Program-made: the position numbers and the translations under genes | Shown here: one piece after another, positions 22,931 to 33,849 of the stretch | Layout: each line of letters begins with the position of its first letter | How positions within the stretch are numbered: position 1 is the first letter of the stretch | DNA from: Cliona cf. orientalis | Lineage: Eukaryota > Porifera > Demospongiae > Clionaida > Clionaidae | DNA length: 64,000 nucleotides | Reading direction: 5' to 3' | NCBI GenBank assembly: GCA_963930775.1 | Contig: OZ005689.1 | Coordinates: 18,065,775-18,129,774 of the forward strand | Notes under the pieces: generated by a model | Seen by the model: the letters and a program-made list of their open reading frames with translations, nothing else | What the model was told of the DNA's origin: nothing | Database searches by the model: none

Positions 22931-24425
22931 TAATTGTGACCCGCTATGAGAAAACCAACCACTAATTTTGCAATTTTTTTTCAAATTCGTATTTTGGGTA
23001 TGGATCGACACAGAATTTACCGTAGAGTTAAAGACTAAACTGCTTTCTAGGTCGAGCTATGGCCTAAAAATTTGTACACAGGTCACCCGTGTGTCAGTCA
23101 ACAATTTTTTGAGAAATGGAGCATTAATTTTTTTACATGTAAATACATAGTTCAACATTCAATCTTTCGGTATATGAATATGTGCTGTATCACACCATGT
23201 GGTGTGTCAAATTTGCCGGGAAAGATGGCTATTGACAGAGGAGTCTTGAGGAGACAGAAGCAATGGACTCTAAGCTTCGTAAGTTGTCCATGATGGTTCG
23301 TATAGCTAGGACTGCAAGCAATGGTAGGTTTAAGAATTCTTTTGTCCCCGGGGAAACTATCCCTACCCCACCCAGCCTGCCCCCCAGATTGTGGACTTGT
23401 GAGATGATGGGCTTCCTAACTAAATACATGTCATTGAAGTTTACATGCACATCTCTTATGTAGATTACAGACAAACTTGCTCTTCCTAAGACACCATTTT
23501 TTATTTCCAGATCAGAGCACATGGCTAGAGCTTTCTAGAACCTCACACTCATGAGTATGTATACCTGTGGTTGACGCCCCTTGATGCTGACCTTGCAATT
23601 TGTTTCTGGTGCAGTGTGTGTGAGTGTATGAGTGTATGTGTGTGTGTGTGTGTAGGCCAGGCACCTAGCACCCCAACGCACTCTGTCTTACGTATAATGT
23701 ACACATGTTAAGCCTTTACTCAGCGGAAAGCTGGCTGTCACAGCCTAAATAAAAACTAGAGTTAAGCTTATATTCTGGACAGTGGACAGATGCTGCCCCC
23801 CCCCCTTATTTTTATTTCTCTCTTGGGAGATTAATTGGACCGAAACCTGTGGCCAGTGAGGATCAGACTGGGTTCTCCCCCGATGACCAGAACATTTCAT
23901 GCAGAACTCATTTTTTAGGATAGGTGTTATTCAACAGGAACTCCCCACAATCATCGGGTATATGTGATAATGTCATTCAGGATTGTGCAACACTGTAGCC
24001 TATGATTAAAGGGTGGGGTTGATGGATTGGGCTGCCTTGTTGACGACCATCAGTACTTCTGGACTACCATGACGATAGTATGAGCTGCTGCTCTGTCCAG
24101 CGATCAACGGCAAGTGAATAGAGGGCCTCAGCTACTCTCAACCACTGCTGCTCTACTGTACTGAGCTCACTAAGCATGGGTATCGTCATGACGACTGATC
24201 GCGGCTTGTAGATCTTGATTGATCGAAGTGCTGTAAGTCCATTCATGCAGCTAGCAAACACTGAACGCCTTTCTTTCTCCCGAGCGGTACACTAGGCATT
24301 GAGTAAGCTCGAAGGACCACACTTTTGAAAAAAACATTAGTTGAGTTGACTATTGAACCCCCTACTGCAAAATCGCGTTTCCTTTTATGGCAGATGGTTG
24401 GTTTTCTCACAACGGGTAACAATTT
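22931..24425. mobile_element. Probable 1.5 kb non-autonomous element
   Basis: The left end TAATTGTGACCCGCTATGAG with AAAACCAACCA pairs with the right end TGGTTGGTTTTCTCACAACG with GGTAACAATTTA in inverted orientation (about 25 of 31 positions). The interior has a (GT)n run near 23628-23655 and a poly(C) patch near 23797, with no recognised protein. The pairing is imperfect, so the element is old. Confidence 0.55.
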
Positions 24426-24720
24426 ATGGGTTAAAAAAGTCAACTTTGAACGTTCAACATATGGTGGGCGGCTACTCTCAAGACTCTTAGTGCCATATGC
24501 GCTTTCTGTATTATTATGAGCACAACTGGTAAAGAATGTTCCAAATATTATTAATGCTTTGGACGTACATGTAGCAAAGCTCATGGCGCAAGAATCACAC
24601 ACCCCGGGTAATATGAATATTACCCTTGTGTTGGTCAGCCCAATGGCGCACAGAGGAATTGCGCGGCACTTTTATCTACCCACGCAGTGGGCCTCACCCC
24701 ACCTCAAATGAAACTTGTAC

Positions 24721-24895
24721 CTTAATAATACTGTCCGTCACCGCCATTTCTGGTGTTTGTATGATGTCACCAGACACCTGTGTAACAAAAACACAGATAC
24801 GAAAGATGAAGATAATTAATAGCTAGGTAGGTCTGAGGTTGTAGCACTTACTTGTTTATCAGAACTAGCAACTGACTCCATATCACTGTAGGAAA
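24721..24895 (-). pseudogene. Duplicated short exons of an unknown gene, copy 1
   Basis: On the minus strand an ATG near 24883 begins MESVASSDKQ and meets a donor (CAA|GTAAGT). A second small exon follows after TTACACAG (VSGDIIQTPEMAVTDSIIK) and ends at GTACAAG. A paralogous pair with the same order and splice positions is at 37187-37383. The remaining gene body is not recognisable on either side. Confidence 0.4.
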
Positions 24896-25489
24896 ATGAA
24901 TATGCACAGTTATATACCACCACGCTAGCGCTTTAGGTTAGATCATGGAACAATTAGGCCATGCCAAATTGATTTCTTGTTCAACAGACATTACATAGCT
25001 TGAAGTAGGGTCGGTAGGTAGGTTAAAAAATAAAACTCAGATGATGATGTCACTTCCTGAAATAATTGGCCTTCGGCACCAAAAATATAGTCATTTTGCT
25101 CCAATTTTTCAGAGTTGACTCGGCAATGGTCATTTTTTTTTTGTTTTCTGCTAAAAATAGGGTCGGTCGGGTTCGTTGAACAGGAAATTAATTTGACATG
25201 GCCTTACTGTTCTACAGAAGACATAAAGATACCTTACAACCACGCTAGTGCTATAACTTCTTTAATGGTCAGATTATTGAACAATTACTGTGGTACTCAC
25301 GTTGTTGAATAGCGAAACTCAACTTAAAACACAGATCTCTGCAGAAAACATGATTGTAGCAATAATGTGGATGTCATAGAGTTGGTAGACTCTATAACCA
25401 GACACTCCATAATATTAAAGCTAGACACCTGAAGACCATTACCTACATGCATCATTCTAGAAGAGAAATGCACATGTGCAGAGAGCACA

Positions 25490-25870
25490 CGGACCAATAT
25501 GTAGGTGTGGTTGACAGGCATGGGCAAAAAAATGCACTATTTGTGACGCTCGTGGCCAGTGCCAAACAATTTGAAAAACAGAGGCCAGTTTTTCGACAAT
25601 TCAGACAGATCAGTTCGCTTACAAGTTGCTCAGGTGCCTAGACCACCCAAATTGCAAATGCGCAAACTGGTAATAAACGACGACAACGAGAGACATACAA
25701 ACCGAACACTTTGCCCCTTGTGCATGCGTGCGGGGATAATCTCCAGCAAAAAAAACTATCACACTAACAAGAACATGCAGCTTTACATATCAGAACCAAA
25801 AAATGGTAACTTGTCAATCCTATTTCCAAGGCTAACTCAGACTGCCTCAACCTTTCAGTCTAGTTTAAAT
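25490..25870 (+). repeat. Degenerate family B MITE and adjoining repeat
   Basis: Carries GACGCTCGTGG, TTACAAGTTGCTCAGGTGCC, the ACGACGACAACGA run and CCCCTTGTGCATGCGTGCGG, as in 7490-7700. The right part (25780-25870) resembles family A (AACCAAAAAATGG ... TTTCCAAGGCTAACTCA). Confidence 0.6.
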
Positions 25871-25879
25871 TGAGGAGAG

Positions 25880-26330
25880 TGCAGTAGGGTGATGTACATG
25901 CTGTTGGACAGCTCCACTTTCTGGCTGACTGCTTTGTTGTTAGTTTTAATTACAGACGATTGTATCTCATTTAGTTGTTTGTGCTGAGTGTGCGTCTGTT
26001 CATGCTGCTGCTTGAAAAAGATGAGTATTATGTGATACAGGTCTTACATCAGCCTAGAAGCCTTATACCCTCTCACATCATGTACATGTACAGGTACTAG
26101 GTACAGCCAAGTGTAAGTTTTTTGGCTGAACTTTCAAGGGAACAATGTATGTGTATGTAGCTGGGGGTGGGGGAGGGGGGGCTTATTTAGCTGATAATCA
26201 GCTGATAGGGAGAACTGAAAACCGCTACATGATAGACAGTTATCTGACAGGCAATCACAGCAAAAATAGCACAATCAGCTGAGGGCCAGCATCTACATGC
26301 ATATAAGCCACACTTCAGATAGTTAGAGAT
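25880..26330. other. No gene seen
   Basis: AT-rich sequence with a G-rich patch near 26163-26185. Nothing recognised. Confidence 0.5.
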
Positions 26331-26640
26331 AGTTAGGTGGTGAAGCTATTTGGAATAGTATGGCACTAAGTGGCTCCTGAAAGATCACAGATTATACAGG
26401 CTTCCTGGTCCAAAGGAATCTCCCTCACCCTTGCTATTCACAACCCATGCATCAGTCAGCCCTTCAAGACTACACCCGTCTAAGCTCTGCTGGATGTATA
26501 CAAGTGAGTGGTGCCTTGATCTGTATGGTACAATTCCCTATAGCTTCACCAACTAACTACATTGTAGCAAGAGTGTCTGAGGTGTTGTCAAAACAATGGA
26601 GCACTCCATTTACGCTCACTTTGGTTAGATTATAGTGCAA
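26331..26640 (+). repeat. Dispersed repeat family F, copy 1
   Basis: Includes AGTTAGGTGGTGAAGCTAT, GGTCCAAAGGAATCTCCCTC and TGGTACAATTCCC. Related to 38128-38345 and 58126-58460. The left half also occurs at 52340-52377, immediately before the DUF6589/RecQ element, whose insertion splits one copy of this repeat. Confidence 0.75.
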
Positions 26641-26664
26641 AGGCTCCCACACAGACCAATACTT

Positions 26665-27025
26665 CTCTAAACTAGAGTTCGTAGAGCACCCCGCGCGCGC
26701 TGCATCCACACGGGGCGAGGGATGAGCTAGCAGAGAGCTGCATCAGCAGTGTACTAAATACAAATCTGTTGACGATCTATACCTACAACAAACTATATGT
26801 ACATGAGCAGAATGCCAGGGTACAGTCGACAGTCGTCGCCAATAAAAGCTCACTATTTGTGACACTCGTGGACCTTGCCAAACGATTCTAATCACACTGA
26901 GAGAGCAGTTTTTTGACGATTCCAACAGGTCTGTTGTGCTTACGAGTTGCTCATGTGCCTAGATCTCGAGATCTGGCCATTTTTATATGTTGACGACAGA
27001 CTAAACTGATTGCTTTACCCCTTGC
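26665..27025 (+). repeat. MITE family B, truncated copy
   Basis: Starts AAACTAGAGTTCGTAGAGC, then CCCCGCGCGCGC, and ends CCCCTTGCGCATG without the GCGCGGGGTA terminus. Confidence 0.65.
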
Positions 27026-27600
27026 GCATGTACTAAACCACGTTTGATGAAGGGTTAGGCACCGCAATATACCCTATACTTCCATCTGCAATGGCGATTC
27101 GATGCGCCAGAAAAGGGTTGCATGGGATCATATACTAGTCCGTTTACTACAAAAGGATCAAGGCTATAGAAAAGGTCGATCAAGAAGTCAAGCAAGCTTC
27201 AAGGGAGAATCAAGGCCATATTATTGTCGTCTTGATTGCAGATGAAGTACAGGCCACATTATGACGACTACCCCTTGCTAAAAATATCAGAGAGAGCTTG
27301 CTAGTAACAGTGCAATCAGACAGTTCCAGGTAAACTTCCGGTCATAAGCCAGCCAAACTACAGTTTAGCATTACTCATGCTAGGCTAGAATTTGAGGGGA
27401 GAAGCACCAAGGCTGAATTTTGTATGGAGTATGCTCAACAATGTAACCTCCAGCATGCATGCAGTTTGAGAGTGAGGTTGATGCTCAACTATGTGAGTGT
27501 AGCTTGCCGCGAGCGCGATCAAGTAGCGTTTCCTCTTGAGATAATTATGGCATGGGAAGAGTGCGGTTTGATAATTATGGGAAGGTCTGTTCCGCCACAG

Positions 27601-28106
27601 ATATTAGAGACTACGTAATCGGGATTGGATTCGCGCGTCCGATGTCTGTTATGAGTTTTTCAAAAATGTTTGTGGACCTGTAGCGCTTTTCTCGTTTAGG
27701 TGAGGGAACTATAACTATGATAAAAAGTCATTACGAGAGGTTTTATATGAGGTTAGAATACCAATAGCCCTTCGAATGAAGGCTGAGGTGAGCTACACGA
27801 AGAAATGCGGTGTGCATTCTTTATTTTAGGCCAAAAATGTGCTCAAAACTTTGTGGACCTGTAGCTCCTCTTGTATTCGAATACAGCTGCTACTGCTCGA
27901 CGAAAAGTTTACTTGTGAGACTAGACGTGAGGTTAGCTAGGCATAAAAGCCACTGCATCTATGACACGTCGACAGTTGCGCTATTTCGCGAGCAGCTATA
28001 GCTCGTGCGGCTATATAAACATAACAGAGATCAGCCGCAGCCCGTTGCCTAGTGCTCTATGAGGCGGCGCGCGCGTTTCCAATCCCGGTTACGTAGTCTC
28101 TAATAT
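27601..28106. mobile_element. MITE with inverted ends ATATTAGAGACTACGTAAT
   Basis: The left end ATATTAGAGACTACGTAATC with GGGATTGGA pairs with the right end TCCAATCCCGGTTACGTAGTC and TCTAATAT. The interior has two related internal segments (GTTTGTGGACCTGTAGC near 27669 and TTTGTGGACCTGTAGCTCC near 27850), i.e. a diverged internal duplication. Noncoding. Confidence 0.75.
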
Positions 28107-28449
28107 CCATGGTTCCGCATGCCAGGAATTCAAACACGATTCGCATCGTGAGATAGCGACCGACAGATCAAGTATATCCTTTGCAGCCCCCTCCTCCCAC
28201 ACTACTAAATTCAAACCGACCCTACCACTTGATACAGTCAGTAAAGACTTTGTACAGACAGTACGCCATGCGGGAAATTTACCTCACACAAGCAGAGATT
28301 AGCTCACAAATCGAAACGCCGCCGACATTACTTACATGCTATTACCACTTCGGTAATAGATCTAGCATACAGGTGTAGTCGCGCGACCCCCATCTCGCGC
28401 TCCTAGTTCTACACACACACACACGCACAGGAACTTACTTGATCAGCAG

Positions 28450-28620
28450 TTGTCAACTTTGACCTCGTTCACATGTAGGAGCAGCCTATATGCGCATGCG
28501 CAGAAGGACAGGGGAGGGGCTGGTTCGTGCGCATTTGGCAAGGGTGGGGCTGAAAGTATGACCTTTGACCCTAAACCTGGCGAATGGAGGGAGGTACATC
28601 AAGAGATGAGACCTGGACTT
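28450..28620 (+). repeat. Duplicated segment, also at 42690-42850
   Basis: Both copies share CGCGCAG/GCGCAG, ACAGGGGAGGGGCTG, TGCGCATTTGG, GGTGGGGCTGAAAG and ACCTTTGACC-like blocks. In both a TTACCT/TTACTT splice-donor-like motif on the minus strand lies a short distance to the left. No protein recognised. Confidence 0.5.
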
Positions 28621-28907
28621 CTATTCCAGCCTACAAATACACTGCATGTATCATCTAGAACATTATTAATCTACAGTGGTATGTGTGCATGTACTCCTGT
28701 ACCCTACAATCATGCATGCTGTACAGTAGCTACATACAGGGCTAGACACAAATTTGTTGTAAATTACTAAGCAACCAAGTACAGTAGAGTAGTGTTCAAG
28801 AACTGGTTGTTGAGCAGTCACCCAGAGTACATGCCATACACTCTAGCCACAATCCAATTAGGTGTGCATGAGTACATTACCAACAGTGCTAGTGCTAGAT
28901 ACAACAA

Positions 28908-28989
28908 AATAGTTATCTGTCAGTGAGTGAGCAATATGAGCCCTGCCCTGCAAGGGCTCATATTGCTCACTCACTGACAGATAACTATT
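28908..28989. repeat. Perfect palindrome, arms about 37 bp
   Basis: AATAGTTATCTGTCAGTGAG ... GAGCCCTG is followed after an 8-bp loop by its exact reverse complement. The outer ATAGTTATCTG ends match the fold-backs at 30653-31073, so this is a member of the same fold-back family with a different interior. Confidence 0.85.
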
Positions 28990-29680
28990 ATGTACAAGCC
29001 CGTAAATGTAAGTTTGCATGGTACTATTATATAGCACTGGGTGTGGTAAACACTGTCGTGGACAATAAACTAATCAATGCTTCCAAAAAAAGGCACACTA
29101 GGTGATCTGTATAACAGACTAAGTGCTACTTGGATCTGGATAATTGCTTCAATGCCAATGGTGTATGTGCATGAGATGGCTGCATCATATAGGAGTACAA
29201 AAAGCGAAAGTACAATGCATCGTGTGGATTGCCCACTTGAATTAAAATAATTTTAACTCCACTCTTGATAGCATCCAGTTCAATCTTCTTGATAGTCCTA
29301 TTATTAGTAAAGTAATGTAGTTAGTGAAGTGCTACCTTCTTTTTGCATGCAGGGCTGGTGGTGGGACACGGTGGATGAAGAAAAAAGTTTTAGCCACGCA
29401 TACTCTTAGAGGGATTTTATAGGAGTTTTTGAAGGGCAGGGAGGAAGATCTTTTGTATGGAAAACAACTACAAATGTGTGAGGGACCTAACATTTTGAGA
29501 AGCGGAAGATACATGTAGCTGCGTGTGTGTGTGTAATAACTCCATAGCTTTTATTGGGCAGTGGGGGGCATGAAATCTTGACGCACATAATGATTCTGAC
29601 CAGCTTATGACCATAAGCTGGGTTTTTGAGTGCATAGTTACAAAACCTGCCAATGGTGTATAGAAGTCAGATTGCAATTT
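28990..29680. other. No gene seen
   Basis: AT-rich sequence. A block near 29200-29235 (GATGCATTGTACTTTCGCTT-like, reversed) and 29697-29745 are inverted relatives (AAGCGAAAGTACAATGCATC / GATGCATTGTACTTTCGCTT), so 29150-29760 may be another inverted-repeat element. Confidence 0.5.
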
Positions 29681-29683
29681 TAG

Positions 29684-30330
29684 TGATTGCTAGTCGCCAA
29701 GTGGGAAATCCACACGATGCATTGTACTTTCGCTTTTACCCCCACTTGGTCTGATTTCTTGATTCAATTGCCATTGTCATTGCTTAGTTGACCTCTCTGT
29801 GTGACGTTTGGAGACAGTTGTGCTTGGCTGGGTGTTGGCAGGATTACTGTTAAAAGTATCAGTGAGACCAAGGCATCTTATCACAATGCCCTGGCTCACC
29901 TTTAAGGGAGAGAAAAGAGGAATGGCTGGTAACAGCAGCATTGCACGCTCTGTATACAGGGGCATACAAAATGTACGTCATTCCTACTAAGTGTAATTTG
30001 GATGATTCTATGCTCAGGAGAATACAAGCAAGTCAGCTGTTTCAGTACAACACCACAAAACCACTGAATTACCTTACATGGAATTGCATGCCCAGTCAGC
30101 AAACATCTCATTTTGTACTATGATGGAAAAACAAACTACGTACATGTACTCAGAGAAGTGTGATGGATGTATGAATAGCTGCATAGTGGACAATAGTCTG
30201 GTTTGTGGCATCACGGTACATGTACTATGGTTTTCTAAAATATACTGGCCACTATATTATTATACACACTCCCTCCTTGTACCTGTGACCAGGAGCAGCT
30301 GTAGTGTCACTACTTGAAGCATTAACATCA
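29684..30330 (+). repeat. Dispersed repeat family E, copy 1
   Basis: Long similarity with 47458-48075: TTGACCTCTCTGTGTGACG, GGAGACAGTTGTGCTTGGCT and GTAACAGCAGCATTGCA. Both copies end near GTGTCACTACTTGAAGCATT. The downstream stretches 30330-30540 and 48080-48240 remain similar (GGGTGG..GATGAAGTTTTGAGA). Noncoding as far as I can see. Confidence 0.8.
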
Positions 30331-30652
30331 AGGGCGTATCGAGCCGCTGATTTTTAGCAATGTGATACCTTCTTTTGCAGGGTGGGTGGCGGATGAAGTT
30401 TTGAGACAAAAGTATGTCTACTCTTACTAGGAATTTTTTCAAAGGAGAGGGAGGAAGATGAAAAACAACTACAAGTACATGAGGACCTAATAATTGTTGA
30501 GAGGGTGAAGACAACTATGTGTGTGTGGGGAGGGGGGATTGGGGAAAAAATATGTCTTATAAAAGCAGAAATTTAGCTAAAGGAGGAGTGGGGCCACACA
30601 GTGCGCAGTGATATACACACATACGTACAGACACACGCACACACAACACATA

Positions 30653-31073
30653 ATAGTTATCTGACAGTAATTGGGGTGCATGAGATGCATGGTCGAATGC
30701 ACCCCAATTACTGTCAGATAACTGTTTTGTTGGTAGTTGACCTCTGTTCATCATTGGCTTATGATGACCCAACCCATTTCCAAACCCGGCAAATTGCCTA
30801 TAAAAACTTTGGTTGCTAGTCAACTACCAACAAACACACATACACACATGGATACATACACATCACACACACATTTGTTGGTAGTTGCTTAGCAACCAAA
30901 GTTTTTATAGGCAATTTTCCGGCTATGGGAAGGGCCTGGGTCATCATAAAGTAGGCCAATGATGAACGGAGGTCAACTACCAACAAAATAGTTATCTGCC
31001 AGTAATTGGGGTGCACTTGATCATGCATGCATCTCATGCACCCCAATTATTGGCAGATAACTATTATATAGAG
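30653..31073. repeat. Nested fold-back element
   Basis: A hairpin at 30653-30723 (ATAGTTATCTGACAGTAATT arms) and another at 30987-31073 sit at the ends of a larger inverted repeat whose arms (30724-30836 and 30871-30986) carry TTGTTGGTAGTTGACCTC and GCAACCAAAGTTTTTATAGG in opposite orientation. A half copy of the end motif is at 31156-31190. Confidence 0.85.
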
Positions 31074-31189
31074 CCTGTACTCCATTGCAAAGTAGGTAAA
31101 GCAACATGAGTTAAATATACACCACCAGAATGCATCTTCTATCTCTCTCTTGTACATAATAGTTATCTACCAGTAATTGGGGTGCATGA

Positions 31190-31445
31190 GATGGACCTGA
31201 TTATGGCATTTCTATGCACATGTAACTCCTATCCCAGGTCACGCCACGCGGAGGCAGATGCACAGGTGACCCTCGAGGCATTATGTCTACTACACAATAT
31301 GCAGTTATACATGTACATGTATATACTAGAGAGAGATGTGATATCATATCCCAGAGAGAGAAACATAAGAGAGAGAGGATGGATTGGTAATCAATACATG
31401 TGGCCACACCTGGGTATACTATATACAACAAAATACTAGGTAGAG
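31190..31445 (-). repeat. 3' noncoding end of Mutator-like copy 2
   Basis: Matches 61641-61745 (CTATCCCAGGTCACGCCACG) and then 63645-64000 (TATCATATCCCAGAGAGAGA ... ATACTAGGTAGAG), skipping about 1.9 kb present in the latter. It therefore defines the element's 3' noncoding region and an internal deletion here. Confidence 0.75.
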
Positions 31446-32470
31446 TTTCACACTGCGGCACATGATTTACACTTCCAGGGGACATCAAAAACATAGTTAG
31501 GAACGTCCATGCAGTGTTTGTGGTACCAGGTTTTACATACATCACACTCGGCCATTTTATCACCTATTTCCTCAGGCAAGCGGCAGGAGCAGTCCACTGA
31601 CTGGGTGTGCCTGACACTAGCCTCGTCCCCAGGCCTTCTGAGGGGGGAGGGGAAGGAAGGCCTGGTATCCACTGCATGCGCATGCGCTGTTATTATTTAG
31701 ATTCTGAATAATCTGATTACGCACGGATACTGCCTAGTATACTTGTCCTTTGACCTTAATGCATCGTGCTCAACGTACCTAGTAATGGCAGGCTTAGACA
31801 ATTGGAAGTTCGAGCGAGATTTCGAGGTGGCCCGAGCGATACTGTCCATCGATCGACAAAGGCCTCTGAACAGCGTGGGCACACATTTAGCGTGATCGCT
31901 AGTACAAAGGTCGGGAGGTCATTCCGTATTCTTTAGACACATGGACCGTTTCACTCGTCAGCACGTGGTAGAAATTAGTGTACGGACACTTTACGGTAAA
32001 TTATACGGAAAATGTAGCGCATGCGCATGCAGTGGATACCAGGCCTTCCTTCCCCCTCCCCCCTCAGAAGGCCTGGGGACGAGGCTAGCCTGACACCAAC
32101 AGTCCTGCGCTCACCGACCGTTGGGAAGCGAGAGAGGTGACATTTCTCCAAGCACTCTGCCAAGTACTGCCTCATAGACCTGTGATCGTACTTGATCTTG
32201 CATGGGTCATTACCGCAAATGTCGTATGCAAATGCTAAGGCAAGGACTCCACAATCGGAACCATTTGACTGCCTTCCAACATCCATCATTCTCTGATAGT
32301 CTGTTCCTTCGCACTTCAGATCCTCTCCATCCTCACACTCGCCACAGCTGCATACTCGAAGTTGGTGAAAGTCACACCTACCAAACCCCCAATCGTGCTC
32401 GTCACGGGCATGTCTGGCCAATCCTTTCATCCTGGTTGCAAACTCTTCGGCAGATTCACTCATCGACAAA
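31446..32470 (-). pseudogene. Mutator-like copy 2, C-terminal part (deleted)
   Basis: Starting from the PHD finger (CRLPEEIGDKMAECDVC ... WYHKHC), the frame is interrupted by a 470-bp MITE (31618-32087), then resumes with the protease Cys block (RQSNGSDCGVLALAFAYD). Next the sequence jumps directly to the transposase tail (HQLRVCSCGECEDGEDL, GTDYQ|RMMDVGRQ), so about 1.75 kb present in copy 1 is missing, including the protease His/Asp region and the linker. Nonfunctional. Confidence 0.85.
31618..32087. mobile_element. 470-bp MITE, 9-bp target duplication GCCTGACAC
   Basis: Ends are TAGCCTCGTCCCCAGGCCTT and its reverse complement, with inverted repeats of about 75 bp reaching a GCATGCGCATGCGC palindrome. 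Flanks are GCCTGACAC on both sides (31609-31617 and 32088-32096). Copy 1 of the host element shows the uninterrupted site (GTGCCTGACACCAACAG). A second copy in opposite orientation is at 36210-36681. The ends resemble those of the element at 52378-58116. Confidence 0.92.
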
Positions 32471-33842
32471 ATTAGCGAAAAGTAGTTTCTAGCCTTTTCA
32501 ATGAATGCCTTGAAAAAGCAACCACATCCCTGTTTGTGCCTTGAGCAATGACAGACTACGTCGCCAACAGAGGGAAAGTGTCTTTATACTTTCTTATTAA
32601 ATCAACAGTGAAGGACTTGATTTTCTGCAGCTTTTCCAGCTGCTTCTTGTGGGCCCTACCGGCATGCCCACCACAGATCATGATCTCTGCATTGGGAAAG
32701 TGGTCTGTCACTGCCATAGCAGAGGAGGAGTCGGCATCTTGCCACTGAATGGCAATGTTCATTCCTTCGTCCTTGGCTTTTTTGAACGTAAGGCGTGCGG
32801 CATAGCCTTCGGCACCCTTGGATGTCCCCTGGTAGAGCTCTTCTTCAATTATGTCATCTTTGCCTTTCTGACAGAGATGCTTGCGGTAAAGAAGAGCTCC
32901 ATTGTAGTAGTTTCGAATGCTGAAAGTAGCATTCTTGCTGTGATGACCACGTGTCATCCACGTGCCGTCAGTGGACGTGACGGCACGACTCCATGAACCC
33001 AGTTCATTTTGGTCCATGCGTTGCATGTCATCCTTTGCATCACTACACATCTTATCAACCATCTCTTTGACAATAGGGTACATTCTCTTGATGGTCGAGT
33101 CAAACATTGGCCAACTAACTCCTTCAATCCCAAGTGCATGCTTCAATACCTCGTAATAAGTCACAGGCGTGCAACCAGCTATGATAAAAGCCACCTGTGC
33201 AGCAATACTAATTTCGGTAGCACAGCCAAGTTAGTATTTAGATGATGTTTCAAACAATGCCCACTGACTAGCAAAACTGTTACAAGCACAGGTGATAGAA
33301 AGAGCACCACCCAGCCCAAGGCTTTTCACATGAATGGGACACAATGCACCTTTACAACCAGGTGCGGCACAACAACGTATTTGATTCACTTGCTTGATGA
33401 ACTTGTTCAAGTCCATGAAGCAAATATTTGATGGAATACCGTAGATCTGGAAATTTTCGTGTAAAGAAACTTTCGTATGATAAATTTTCGTGTAAAAAAA
33501 CTTTCGTAGGAACGACCCCTTACCGCATTAGCGTTAATAGTGCATGCTAATTTTCGTAAGATTAATTTTCGTAGCCGCCATCGACTACGAAAATATTTTT
33601 ACAACGAAAATTTCCAGATTTACGGTAATTGACGTATTTTCTATGCTCTCTCTAACCTTTCTTTGAGGGGTTGGAACGTACAGGGAGCCATCATTACTCT
33701 CCACTGTCACGTTGAGACTGTCGGTCTCTTCATCACTCTCCACTGTCACATTGAGACTATCATTTAATATTTGACGTGGGAGTATCCTAAATGGCAATGA
33801 AAACTTACGGTGATGTGCATGCATACAGACAACTTCTTTCAA
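32471..33842 (-). pseudogene. Mutator-like copy 2, transposase part
   Basis: Retains the catalytic-region motifs TSTDGTWMTRGHHSKNA, WQDADSSSAMAV and MICGGHAGRAHKKQLEKLQ, and the N-terminal Cys cluster CCAAPGCKGAL. Breaks: loss of frame near 32556 and near 33230, and a MITE (33439-33625) inserted in the N-terminal part. The acidic N-terminus is duplicated (two ETDSLNVTVES-like units, 33690-33770) compared with one in copy 1. Confidence 0.83.
33439..33625. mobile_element. MITE with CCGTAGATCTGGAAATTTTC ends, TA site
   Basis: The inverted ends CCGTAGATCTGGAAATTTTC and GAAAATTTCCAGATTTACGG are flanked by TA (33437-33438, 33626-33627). The interior repeats ATTTTCGT/CTTTCGTA motifs. The ends closely resemble those of the pogo-like element at 38553-41112 (CCGTAGATCGGGAAATTT), so it is probably mobilised by that family. 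Confidence 0.85.
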
Positions 33843-33849
33843 TGAACAT

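Noticed and set aside
31618..32087. hAT MITE with 8-bp duplication
   Set aside because: An 8-bp reading is possible for one copy, but placing the ends at TAG...CTA gives symmetric ends and 9-bp duplications at both this copy and 36210-36681.
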